DNA from: JBKEAR01 sp047972425
Lineage (GTDB): Bacteria > Pseudomonadota > Alphaproteobacteria > JBKEAR01
NCBI GenBank assembly: GCA_047972425.1
Contig: JBKEAR010000034.1
Coordinates: 3,699 to 67,698 of the forward strand
DNA: 64,000 nucleotides
Reading direction: 5' to 3'
In this document: positions 16,309-24,209 of the stretch, one piece after another
How positions within the stretch are numbered: the first letter of the stretch is position 1
Layout of the letters: each line of letters starts with the position of its first letter
Program-made: the position numbers and the translations under genes
The notes under the pieces: model-generated
The model's input: only the letters and a program-made list of their open reading frames with translations
What the model was told of the DNA's origin: nothing
Database searches by the model: none

Positions 16309-17247
16309 ATGAAAGCATTTGTTTTTCCGGGACAAGGAAGCCAAAAAGTGGGCATGGGCAAGGATATTGCCGAAAATTTCGCATCGGCCAGAGCCGTATT
16401 TGAAGAAGTGAATGATGCGCTTTCCTTCGATTTATATAAACTGATGACCGAAGGTGATAGTGCCGAGCTAAACTTAACCGAAAACACACAACCCGCTTTA
16501 ATGGCTGTAAGCTTAGCAAGCTTGCGTGCGTTAGAGGAAGTATCGGGGGAAAAAATAACCAATCTGGCCCAAATGGTTGCAGGGCATTCATTGGGCGAAT
16601 ATTCTGCATTAGCGGCAGTCGATGCATTATCTATTAGCGATGCTGCAAAGTTATTGCGCTTACGGGGGCAAGCAATGCAACGGGCTGTACCCGCCGGTGT
16701 AGGGGCTATGGCTGCTGTTTTGGGTTTAAATTTCGATGATGTTATGGAAATTGCGAAAGTCGCAACAAAAGATGGCTCGGTTGTTGTAGCAGCCAATGAT
16801 AATGCCGATGGTCAAGTGGTGCTTTCAGGTAATAAAGAGGCCGTAGAAAGAGCCGCAGAGCTTGCCAAGGAAAAAGGGGCTAAACGGGTATTGCCGCTAC
16901 CTGTGAGTGTGCCTTCGCATAGCCCGCTTATGCAACCCGCGGCCGATGAAATGCAAGAGGCCTTTGCAAATATAAAATTTAATGCGCTTAAACTTCCATT
17001 GATTGCAAATGTTACAGCCGCTAAAGTTAGTGATGTAACCGATGTTCCCAAGCTTTTGGTGCAGCAGCTTATTGGTACGGTTAAATGGCGCGAAAGCGTA
17101 CTCTATATGGCTAGCCAAAATGTCGATACAATGGTAGAGATTGGCAGTGGTAAAGTTTTAAGTGGTTTAGCGCGGCGCATTGATAAAAATATTGCCGTTG
17201 CCAATATTGAAACACCAGCCGATATTGATAATTATTTAAATTCATAA
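16309..17247 (+). CDS. fabD: malonyl-CoA:ACP transacylase FabD
   Basis: Transfers malonyl from CoA to acyl-carrier protein in type II fatty-acid synthesis. The N-terminus is FVFPGQGSQKVGMG and the nucleophile serine is in GHSLGEYSA (about residue 91). The catalytic histidine lies in the VPSHSPLM segment. The length of 312 residues is normal. First gene of the fab run, 17 bases ahead of fabG. Confidence 0.96.
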   Translation: MKAFVFPGQGSQKVGMGKDIAENFASARAVFEEVNDALSFDLYKLMTEGDSAELNLTENTQPALMAVSLASLRALEEVSGEKITNLAQMVAGHSLGEYSALAAVDALSISDAAKLLRLRGQAMQRAVPAGVGAMAAVLGLNFDDVMEIAKVATKDGSVVVAANDNADGQVVLSGNKEAVERAAELAKEKGAKRVLPLPVSVPSHSPLMQPAADEMQEAFANIKFNALKLPLIANVTAAKVSDVTDVPKLLVQQLIGTVKWRESVLYMASQNVDTMVEIGSGKVLSGLARRIDKNIAVANIETPADIDNYLNS

Positions 17248-17264
17248 AATATAGGGAGAATAAT

Positions 17265-18005
17265 ATGTTTGATCTTACAAATAAGCTTGCACTTGTTACG
17301 GGAGCATCGGGCGGTATTGGCCGCGAAATTGCGGTATGCTTAGCCGCCCAAGGTGCTAAAGTTCTTTTAGCTGGCCGAAATACCGATGCTTTAGAGGAAA
17401 CCAAAAAAGCGATTACAGGCGAAGCCGTTGTTTTACCATCGGCAGATTTAAGCTCGAGTGAGGGTATTGATGCTTTAATGAAATCGGCTTTAGAGCATGG
17501 TGAAGCCATTGATATTTTAGTGAATAACGCCGGCTTAACCCGCGATGGCCTAGCCATGCGCATGAAAGCCGAAGATTGGAAAAATGTGATTGATGTTAAT
17601 TTAACCGCCCCCTTTATGCTTGCGCAAGCTGCAATAAAAGGCATGATGCGCAAACGTGCAGGGCGCATTATTAATATCAGCTCTATTGTGGGCACAACAG
17701 GTAACCCCGGGCAAACCAATTATTGTGCAACTAAAGCCGGTATTATTGGTTGGTCGAAAGCGCTTGCGCAAGAGGTTGCCAGCCGTAATATTACCGTTAA
17801 TTGTATTTCGCCGGGCTTTATTGCAACGCCTATGACCGATGAGTTGAACGAAAAACAAAAAGAGGCCTTGCTCGGTCGTATCCCTCTTGGTAAAATGGGC
17901 AGCCCCAAGGATATTGCGGCAGGTGTGGTCTATTTGGCATCCGATGAAGCAGCTTGGGTAACGGGTCAAAATCTCCATATCAATGGTGGAATGGCAATGA
18001 TTTAG
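17265..18005 (+). CDS. fabG: 3-oxoacyl-ACP reductase FabG
   Basis: NADPH-dependent short-chain dehydrogenase that reduces beta-ketoacyl-ACP. The cofactor motif is TGASGGIGRE; the catalytic Ser-Tyr-Lys set lies in SSIVGTTGNPGQTNYCATK. NNAGLTRDGL and the C-terminus VTGQNLHINGGMAM are the FabG hallmarks. 246 residues. AGGGAG precedes the ATG. Between its stop and acpP lie about 184 bases, with a T-rich stretch that may end part of the transcription and a separate promoter for acpP. Confidence 0.96.
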   Translation: MFDLTNKLALVTGASGGIGREIAVCLAAQGAKVLLAGRNTDALEETKKAITGEAVVLPSADLSSSEGIDALMKSALEHGEAIDILVNNAGLTRDGLAMRMKAEDWKNVIDVNLTAPFMLAQAAIKGMMRKRAGRIINISSIVGTTGNPGQTNYCATKAGIIGWSKALAQEVASRNITVNCISPGFIATPMTDELNEKQKEALLGRIPLGKMGSPKDIAAGVVYLASDEAAWVTGQNLHINGGMAMI

Positions 18006-18110
18006 CGAAAAAAAGCACCAAAAAGCATAAAAAACATTGCCTTTTTGTTTTTTTTGAGTAAATTATTGAGTGAAATGAGTATGTAAAGTGAGCCATTACT
18101 GGTTTATGTT

Positions 18111-18116
18111 TATAAT
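18111..18116 (+). promoter_or_regulatory. possible -10 element of an acpP promoter
   Basis: A perfect TATAAT about 75 bases upstream of the acpP start, in the 184-base gap after fabG. No good -35 hexamer is seen at 16-18 bases, so this is a weak call. acpP is usually expressed far above its neighbours, which would fit a private promoter. Confidence 0.35.
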
Positions 18117-18189
18117 TTTAGAATAATAATAAATAATGTTGTTATTTTATCAATTAGTAGAAAATTCTCGGATGAGTAAGGAAAATAGA

Positions 18190-18423
18190 ATGAGTGAAGT
18201 TAAAGTAAAAATTGCAGAAATCGTAGCGGATCGTTTAGGTGTAGAAGCAGATAAAGTAACACCAGAAGCATCTTTTATTGATGATCTTAATGCAGATTCT
18301 TTAGATATCGTAGAATTAGTTATGGCATTTGAAGAAGAATTTGGCATTGATATTCCTGATGATGCAGCAGAAAAAATTCTTACAGTTAACGATGCAATCA
18401 CATTTATCGAAGCAAATAAATAG
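18190..18423 (+). CDS. acpP: acyl carrier protein
   Basis: A 77-residue acidic four-helix carrier. The phosphopantetheine serine is in LNADSLDIVELVM. The frame extends upstream to 18136, but the ATG at 18190 is clearly right: it has AAGGA about 7 bases upstream and gives the standard N-terminus (MSEVKVKIAEIV). Flanked by fabG and fabF as in most proteobacteria. Confidence 0.97.
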   Translation: MSEVKVKIAEIVADRLGVEADKVTPEASFIDDLNADSLDIVELVMAFEEEFGIDIPDDAAEKILTVNDAITFIEANK

Positions 18424-18450
18424 TGTTTGCTTAACAGTAAATTTGTATTT

Positions 18451-18483
18451 AACGGCGGAGATTAAAAAATTTCCGCCGTTTCT
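18451..18483 (+). terminator. hairpin after acpP
   Basis: AACGGCGGA / TCCGCCGTT, a 9-bp GC-rich stem with a 12-base loop, 27 bases past the acpP stop. The following T tract is short (TTTCTT), so it may stabilise the acpP 3' end or attenuate read-through into fabF. Confidence 0.6.
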
Positions 18484-18551
18484 TGCATATTAAGCTGTTT
18501 TTTTGTTAGAATATGAAATCAAATTTTTAGATTTATAAAGTGAGGTTTATC

Positions 18552-19814
18552 ATGCGCCGTGTTGTTGTAACAGGTATGGGAATTGTTTCCCCCTTAGGTG
18601 TGGGTGTGGATCATGTATGGAAAAGATTAATTAACGGAGATAGCGGTATTTCTAAAATTGAACGTTTTGATGTTTCGGATTTAGCATGCCATATCGCCGG
18701 CCAAGTTCCAATGGGTGAAACTGCCGATGGTAATTTTAACCAAGATGACTGGGTTTCTCCTAAAGATGCCCGCCGGTTAGACCAATTTATTATCTATGGT
18801 TTAGCCGCAGCACAAATGGCCATTGAAGATTCCGGCTGGGTAGCCGATACGGATGAAAAAGCCTATCGTACTGGTGTATATGTTGGCTCGGGTATTGGTG
18901 GTTTACAAACAATTGATGCCGGCTCGCGCACAATGGATACCAATATGCGCCGTTTAAGTCCATTTTTTATTCCGGCGGCTTTAATCAATTTGGTTTCGGG
19001 TCAAGTTTCAATTAAATATGGCTTTAAAGGGCCAAACTCGGCGGTTGTGAGTGCATGTGCAACAGGTACACATTCCATTGGCGATGCTTCACGTATGATT
19101 GCTTTAGGCGATGCCGATGTGATGATTGCCGGTGGCGCGGAGGCTTCGGTTTGCCGCTTAGGTTTACATGGTTTTGCCCAAGCCAAAGCATTATCAACCA
19201 AATATAACGATAACCCAACCGAAGGCTCACGCCCTTGGGATGAAGGCCGCGATGGTTTTGTTATGGGTGAAGGTGCCGGTATTTTAGTATTAGAGGAATA
19301 TGAGCATGCCAAAGCCCGGGGTGCAAAAATTTATGCCGAAGTTGCGGGCTATGGTATGAGCGGCGATGCGTATCATATTACCGCTCCATCTCCTGATGGT
19401 AGTGGGGCACGGCGTTGCATGCAAGCCGCATTACGTTCGGCCAATATGCAACCAAGTGATATTGATTATGTGAATGCGCACGGAACCTCAACACCAGCAG
19501 GTGATGTTGGTGAATTTAATGCGGTAAAAACAACATTTGGCGATGCCGCAAAGAATTTGAGCATGTCTTCAACAAAATCAGCGATTGGCCATTTGTTAGG
19601 TGCAGCTGGTGCGGTAGAAGCCATATTTTCGATTAAAGCGATTGATGAAGGTATTTTGCCACCAACATTGAATTTAAAAAACCCATCGGAAGGTGTTGAA
19701 GGCATCGACTTGGTTCCGCTAAAAGCCAAAAAGAAAGAAGTACGTGCCGCACTTTCTAATAGTTTTGGTTTTGGTGGTACCAATGCCTCGCTTATCTTTA
19801 AAAAGGTAGATTAA
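18552..19814 (+). CDS. fabF: 3-oxoacyl-ACP synthase II FabF
   Basis: Condensing enzyme that elongates acyl-ACP with malonyl-ACP. The catalytic cysteine is in VSACATGTHSIGDA; the two histidines are in NAHGTSTPAGD and SAIGHLLGAAGA. The C-terminus NSFGFGGTNASLIF is typical. An in-frame GTG at 18540 exists, but the ATG at 18552 gives the family start (MRRVVVTGMG) with AGG about 7 bases before it. 420 residues. mltG starts 5 bases after the stop. Confidence 0.96.
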   Translation: MRRVVVTGMGIVSPLGVGVDHVWKRLINGDSGISKIERFDVSDLACHIAGQVPMGETADGNFNQDDWVSPKDARRLDQFIIYGLAAAQMAIEDSGWVADTDEKAYRTGVYVGSGIGGLQTIDAGSRTMDTNMRRLSPFFIPAALINLVSGQVSIKYGFKGPNSAVVSACATGTHSIGDASRMIALGDADVMIAGGAEASVCRLGLHGFAQAKALSTKYNDNPTEGSRPWDEGRDGFVMGEGAGILVLEEYEHAKARGAKIYAEVAGYGMSGDAYHITAPSPDGSGARRCMQAALRSANMQPSDIDYVNAHGTSTPAGDVGEFNAVKTTFGDAAKNLSMSSTKSAIGHLLGAAGAVEAIFSIKAIDEGILPPTLNLKNPSEGVEGIDLVPLKAKKKEVRAALSNSFGFGGTNASLIFKKVD

Positions 19815-19819
19815 GCTAT

Positions 19820-20836
19820 ATGATAGAAGGTATTTTGGGGCGTTTACTCGCATTTATATTATTTGTGGGTGTAATTTGTGTTGCTGTAGTGCTTGGCGGT
19901 TCTTACTATGTTAAAAATCGCTTAGCTACTCAAGATGTTATTTTAAACGAAGGCACATTTGTTATTCCTAAAGGCTCAGGTGCGCAAAGAGTTATTGGTG
20001 CATTGCAAGATGAAGGTTTTATTTCATCAGATGCGATGTTTCCACCATCAGATGGTTTAGTGTTAACTTTAGCAACAAAGGCTAAATTTATTGAGCCGCA
20101 AATTAAGGCCGGTGAATATGAAATCCCGATGGGTTTAAGCTTAAAAGGGCTTATGGATTATTTATCCGATAGTTCCAATACCATCCAACATCAAATCACC
20201 TTCCCCGAAGGGTGGCGCTCGGCACAGATATTAGAGCGTATTAAGGCGAATCCGATTTTAGTTGGTAATGTGCCTGATGTTTTACCCGAAGGGCGTTATT
20301 TGACTGATACTTGGAGCTTTGAGCGCGGGGAAACTCGCCAAGATGTATTAAATCGTATGGCATCTGCCCAAAATGAGCTATTAAATAGTTTATGGGAAAC
20401 AAGAGCGCCCGATTTACCTTTTAACAATAAAGATGAAGCCGTTATTTTGGCCTCGATTGTGGAGCGCGAGACGGCAAAACCAGAGGAACGAGCAACAGTA
20501 GCAAGCGTATATATTAATCGGTTAAAACAGGGTATGAAGCTCGATGCCGACCCAACAGTTGCTTATGGTGTATCGAAATTTGGTAGCGATGAACCTTTAT
20601 TGCGCTCAGATCTAGAAAATAAAAGTAATCCTTATAATACTTATATTCATAAAGGCTTACCACCGGGGCCAATTGCGAACCCGGGGCGGGGTGCGATAGA
20701 GGCTGTATTGAACCCGGCAGAAACAGAATATTTATTTTTTGTGGCCGATGGTACGGGTGGGCATGTTTTTGCTAAAACCTATAAAGAGCATCAAAATAAT
20801 GTGGCCGAGTGGCGAAGGATACAGGCTAATCAATAA
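19820..20836 (+). CDS. mltG: endolytic murein transglycosylase MltG
   Basis: Membrane-anchored YceG-like enzyme that cleaves nascent glycan strands and so ends peptidoglycan chain growth. One N-terminal transmembrane helix (about residues 7-30) is followed by a LysM-like subdomain and the catalytic domain. The catalytic glutamate is in ASIVERE, and the block KLDADPTVAYG, KGLPPGPIANPG is present. 338 residues. It follows fabF as in other Rhizobiales and ends at a perfect hairpin terminator. Confidence 0.94.
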   Translation: MIEGILGRLLAFILFVGVICVAVVLGGSYYVKNRLATQDVILNEGTFVIPKGSGAQRVIGALQDEGFISSDAMFPPSDGLVLTLATKAKFIEPQIKAGEYEIPMGLSLKGLMDYLSDSSNTIQHQITFPEGWRSAQILERIKANPILVGNVPDVLPEGRYLTDTWSFERGETRQDVLNRMASAQNELLNSLWETRAPDLPFNNKDEAVILASIVERETAKPEERATVASVYINRLKQGMKLDADPTVAYGVSKFGSDEPLLRSDLENKSNPYNTYIHKGLPPGPIANPGRGAIEAVLNPAETEYLFFVADGTGGHVFAKTYKEHQNNVAEWRRIQANQ

Positions 20837-20843
20837 AAGAGAT

Positions 20844-20877
20844 AAACCCAAAGAATATTCTTTGGGTTTGTTTTTAT
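20844..20877. terminator. bidirectional terminator after mltG
   Basis: A perfect 26-base palindrome (20844-20869) with arms reading AAACCCAAAGAAT, followed by a run of T. It separates mltG from the convergent SDR gene. Confidence 0.92.
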
Positions 20878-21638
20878 TCTTTATGGGGAAGTCTTGTTAC
20901 AATAAATGATTGTAATGGCCTTGGCAGAACCGATAAAAATGAAAGTATAGCATACATAATCCAAGGGAAAGCAATGCGCGGCTTATTTTTATTAAGGCCA
21001 TTAATAATAATTTTGGCTGCTTTATCGCCCTCCATAAAAAATGGCATTGTGTAATTATTGGCATCGGTAATGCGAGAGCGCACAAAGCCCGGGCATATTA
21101 CCGATACATGAATATTTTTTTTCTTTAGGCCGGGCCGTATTGCATCGCCCCATGTTAAAATAGCCGCTTTACTTGCCGAATATGCAGGCGAGGGTGGAAG
21201 CGGTAAAAATGAGGCCATGGAGCCCAAAAGGCCAATATTACCTTTTTTACGTTGTATCATATTATCTAATATCGGCTCTAATGTATTGAGTACACCGGTA
21301 ACATTAACTGCATTGATTGCACGTAATCTTGTCGCCGGGTTGTGAGTCTCGATATGATTACCGGCGATACCTGCATTGGCCAAAATACAGTCAAATGGGT
21401 TTTCTTTATCCCATTCTTTTAAAATATTTGCAATCTTCTCTTGTTCAATAACATCAACAATTGCAAAATAAACTTTTGCTCCTTTGGCTTCACATTGGGT
21501 CTTAATTTCATTTAACCGCTCTAAATTTCGCCCTGTCAAATGTAAAGTTATATTCGGCGCTGCAAGTTCTAATGCAACGGCGGCACCAATCCCCGATGAA
21601 GCCCCGGTTATCAATATAGAAGAAAATTTAGAAGTCAT
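20874..21638 (-). CDS. SDR family NAD(P)-dependent oxidoreductase
   Basis: Classical short-chain dehydrogenase of about 254 residues. The cofactor motif is TGASSGIG; NAGIAG, the serine in LLGSMASFLPLP and YSASKAA supply the other family elements. A hydrophobic C-terminal stretch (about the last 35 residues) ending in basic residues suggests membrane association. The frame is open to 21671, but the ATG at 21638 has AGGTAAGG before it while the upstream ATG has none. Substrate unknown. It occupies, in reverse, the place where most relatives carry yicC between mltG and gmk, so it looks like a later insertion. Confidence 0.82.
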   Translation of the reverse strand: MTSKFSSILITGASSGIGAAVALELAAPNITLHLTGRNLERLNEIKTQCEAKGAKVYFAIVDVIEQEKIANILKEWDKENPFDCILANAGIAGNHIETHNPATRLRAINAVNVTGVLNTLEPILDNMIQRKKGNIGLLGSMASFLPLPPSPAYSASKAAILTWGDAIRPGLKKKNIHVSVICPGFVRSRITDANNYTMPFFMEGDKAAKIIINGLNKNKPRIAFPWIMYAILSFLSVLPRPLQSFIVTRLPHKE

Positions 21639-21718
21639 TACCTTACCTAACAGATTTACATTTTTATCCATTTATGCCATAAAATAGGGTATATTCATAG
21701 AAAAAGTGATAATATATA

Positions 21719-22345
21719 ATGATAAAAGAACTCAAACATGAACCTTTTGCTTTAATTTTAACGGGAGCAAGCGGTGCAGGAAAAGGAACTATTGGTAAAG
21801 CCTTACGAGAGAAGTTTCATCATTTACATTTAAGTGTATCGGCCACAACTCGGGCAATGCGCCCCGGAGAAAAAGAGGCCGTTGATTACTTTTTTTATGA
21901 CCAAGCCCAATTTTTAGATGCAATTGCGAGTAACGATATGATGGAATGGGCAGAAGTTTTTGGGAAATATTACGGTACACCATTAAAGCCGGTTTTAGAC
22001 AATTTTGCTGAAGGCTATGATGTATTATTTGATATTGATTGGCAGGGTGCCAGACAAATTAAAGAAAAGCTTGGTGTGCGTGCAGTGAATATTCATATTT
22101 TACCCCCGAGTAAAGAGATTTTAAAACAGCGCTTAATTGAGCGTGGCCAAGATAGTATGGAAATCATTGAAGATCGTATGATTAAAGCTGCATCGGAAAT
22201 TGCCCATTGGAAGGATTGCGATTATATTATCGTTAACCATGATTTAGAAACGGCCATTCATGAAGCACAAACGATATTTTTGGCGGAATGTCGCCGGCGC
22301 ATACGCTTAAATTATTTGGAATATATTGCTAAAGAATTTGAGTGA
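21719..22345 (+). CDS. gmk: guanylate kinase
   Basis: Phosphorylates GMP to GDP. The P-loop is GASGAGKGT, followed by VSATTRAMRPGEKEAVDYFF for GMP binding and the FDIDWQGARQIK segment. 208 residues, normal. The ribosome-binding site is poor (AAGTGA at best). It stands alone in the plus direction between two minus-strand genes. Confidence 0.96.
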   Translation: MIKELKHEPFALILTGASGAGKGTIGKALREKFHHLHLSVSATTRAMRPGEKEAVDYFFYDQAQFLDAIASNDMMEWAEVFGKYYGTPLKPVLDNFAEGYDVLFDIDWQGARQIKEKLGVRAVNIHILPPSKEILKQRLIERGQDSMEIIEDRMIKAASEIAHWKDCDYIIVNHDLETAIHEAQTIFLAECRRRIRLNYLEYIAKEFE

Positions 22346-22351
22346 TAATTA

Positions 22352-23170
22352 TTAAAAATTTTGCCAATATTGGGCAATTTTTCCAAAATCTTCAATATCC
22401 AACATTTCTGGTCTTAAGGTTGGGTCAATATCTAAATCTTCCCATGGAATATTTAAGTCCTTTAGGCTACGCTTAAGCATTTTACGGCGCATATTAAATG
22501 CTTTGCCCACAATAAATTCCATTGCCTCAAAAGATACATCAATGAGTGGTACTGGGCGTGGTGTAACAGTAATTACTGCCGAATGAACTTTAGGCGGTGG
22601 TGTAAAAGCAGAAGGTGGTACATTAAGTGCCAAATGGGTTTCGCATAGCCAATTGGTCATAACCGCAAGGCGACCATAATGTTGCGCGCCTTTTTGCGCA
22701 CAAACTCTTAATGCAACTTCCTTTTGAAACATTAAAACTAATTTATCAAATTGCTGAATTTGCTTTAACCAATTAATCAGCAAAACAGTACCGATATTAT
22801 AGGGTAAATTACTTAATAAGGTAATTTTATCAACCGAAAATAATGCAGCAATATCGGTTTTAAGGGCATCGCCCCAATAGATGCTTGCATGTGTATCCGC
22901 TTGGCATAATGGAGCTAATAAGGGCTCAAATCTTTTATCCATCTCTACCATGATAAATTGTTGTGGATTTTGCCGTAAGATAGCCCGGCTTAACCCACCG
23001 GGACCGGGGCCGACCTCTGCAACATATTTGTCACTTAAATCATTGGCAAGAGAGGCAATTTTATCGCAAAAATTTTCGTCTAATAAAAAATGCTGTCCAA
23101 GTGCTTTGTTGGCCCATAGACCATTTTGCTTTAGCGCATCGGACAGCTTTGGATATTGGGGGTTGCCCAT
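22352..23170 (-). CDS. rsmA: 16S rRNA dimethyladenosine transferase RsmA (KsgA)
   Basis: SAM-dependent dimethylation of two adenosines in helix 45 of 16S rRNA, a late step of 30S assembly. Motifs are KALGQHFLLDENF at the N-terminus, EVGPGPGGLSRAIL for SAM, and the catalytic SNLPYNIGT. 272 residues. It follows surA by 9 bases; pdxA, usually between them in related genomes, is absent. Confidence 0.95.
   Translation of the reverse strand: MGNPQYPKLSDALKQNGLWANKALGQHFLLDENFCDKIASLANDLSDKYVAEVGPGPGGLSRAILRQNPQQFIMVEMDKRFEPLLAPLCQADTHASIYWGDALKTDIAALFSVDKITLLSNLPYNIGTVLLINWLKQIQQFDKLVLMFQKEVALRVCAQKGAQHYGRLAVMTNWLCETHLALNVPPSAFTPPPKVHSAVITVTPRPVPLIDVSFEAMEFIVGKAFNMRRKMLKRSLKDLNIPWEDLDIDPTLRPEMLDIEDFGKIAQYWQNF
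22354..22383. terminator. possible terminator between gmk and rsmA
   Basis: TTGCC / GGCAA stem extended by A5/T5 across a 2-base bulge, overlapping the last codons of rsmA. It is positioned to stop gmk transcripts. Confidence 0.45.
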
Positions 23171-23179
23171 ATTATCTTA

Positions 23180-24127
23180 TTAACGAATTTCTAAAAAAGC
23201 TTGCTGGCGAAGCTGTTGGCCAACATAAGCAGCCTCGCGGGCAATATCCTCGCTACGGAGCTGTGTTGTTATACGCTCGCGTAAACCATTTAAATCGCTA
23301 TTGTCAGTTGTCGAGATAGAACGTTTGTTTAATAAACGATAGATATAATAACCATCAGCCGTTCTAATAGGTTGCGATGTTCCACCAACCTTTAGGTTTG
23401 TAATTGCGTTATCTCTTGCAGGTTCTAACTGGCCTTTAACAACCCAACCCAAAATTCCATCTTCTGTTCGCGAAGGAGCCTCGGAAAAATTACGGGCAAT
23501 TTCACCAAAACGATATTGGCCAACCACAAGGCTACGAACACGATCGGCTGTTTCTTTTGCATCATTTTCTAGACCGGTACTGCGGACAGGAATAAAAATT
23601 TCACCGACCAAATATTCGGTTACAGAGCCATCGTCTTTAAGTTGCTTTTGTAAAATACGATCAACATCTACGGGGCTTTCTTGAATAAGCGGTACAATGG
23701 CTGCACGTACATAGTTTCGCCATGCAAGCTGACCACGAATTTGATTTTTAAATTGCTCTATATCAATACCTTGTTCGCCTAATATTTTAGCTAATGTGCC
23801 TGCAGGCATTTTGTTGTTTTCTTCAATAGAGGTAACAGCACGCTGAACCTCGGCTTCATCGACTGTTTGGCCAACGGAACGCGCAGCTTGCATTTTGAGC
23901 TTTTCGTCAATTAAGCCTTGTAAAATATCATCATTTAATTTGGTCATTCCATTTTGTGCTGCTTGTCCGCGTGAGATCAATAAAGCCAGATTAACCCGTT
24001 GTTCAATCTCTGAGGATGTAATAACATCATCATTAACAACAGCTTTAATACCATCAGCCGAGGCAATAAAATTATATGCCATAAGCGGTAAAATAATTGC
24101 CAAAAATAACTTACGAATAAGACGCAT
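23180..24127 (-). CDS. surA: periplasmic chaperone/peptidyl-prolyl isomerase SurA
   Basis: Escort factor for unfolded outer-membrane proteins. N-terminal signal peptide (about residues 1-25, ending near FIASA), SurA N domain (IKAVVNDDVITSSEIEQR) and one parvulin-type PPIase domain in the second half (GEIARNFSEAP...GILGWV). About 315 residues. The ATG at 24127 is preferred over an open frame to 24148 because the signal peptide begins there and AAAGGG is upstream. It lies between lptD, its likely client, and rsmA. Confidence 0.88.
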   Translation of the reverse strand: MRLIRKLFLAIILPLMAYNFIASADGIKAVVNDDVITSSEIEQRVNLALLISRGQAAQNGMTKLNDDILQGLIDEKLKMQAARSVGQTVDEAEVQRAVTSIEENNKMPAGTLAKILGEQGIDIEQFKNQIRGQLAWRNYVRAAIVPLIQESPVDVDRILQKQLKDDGSVTEYLVGEIFIPVRSTGLENDAKETADRVRSLVVGQYRFGEIARNFSEAPSRTEDGILGWVVKGQLEPARDNAITNLKVGGTSQPIRTADGYYIYRLLNKRSISTTDNSDLNGLRERITTQLRSEDIAREAAYVGQQLRQQAFLEIR

Positions 24128-24209
24128 GAGATACGACCCTTTATACAATTTATCTATTTAAATATACTCGATAATACAATAACCAACTATCGCTAAAACT
24201 ACAAGAAAT

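Noticed and set aside
16169..17719. Long antisense frames opposite fabD and fabG (152, 174 and 202 residues)
   Set aside because: They mirror the codon structure of the fab genes and have no start signals or recognisable domains.
18006..18060. Intrinsic terminator between fabG and acpP
   Set aside because: A T-rich tract exists, but the stem before it (AAAAAGCA with TGCCTTTTT) needs a bulge and is AT-rich.
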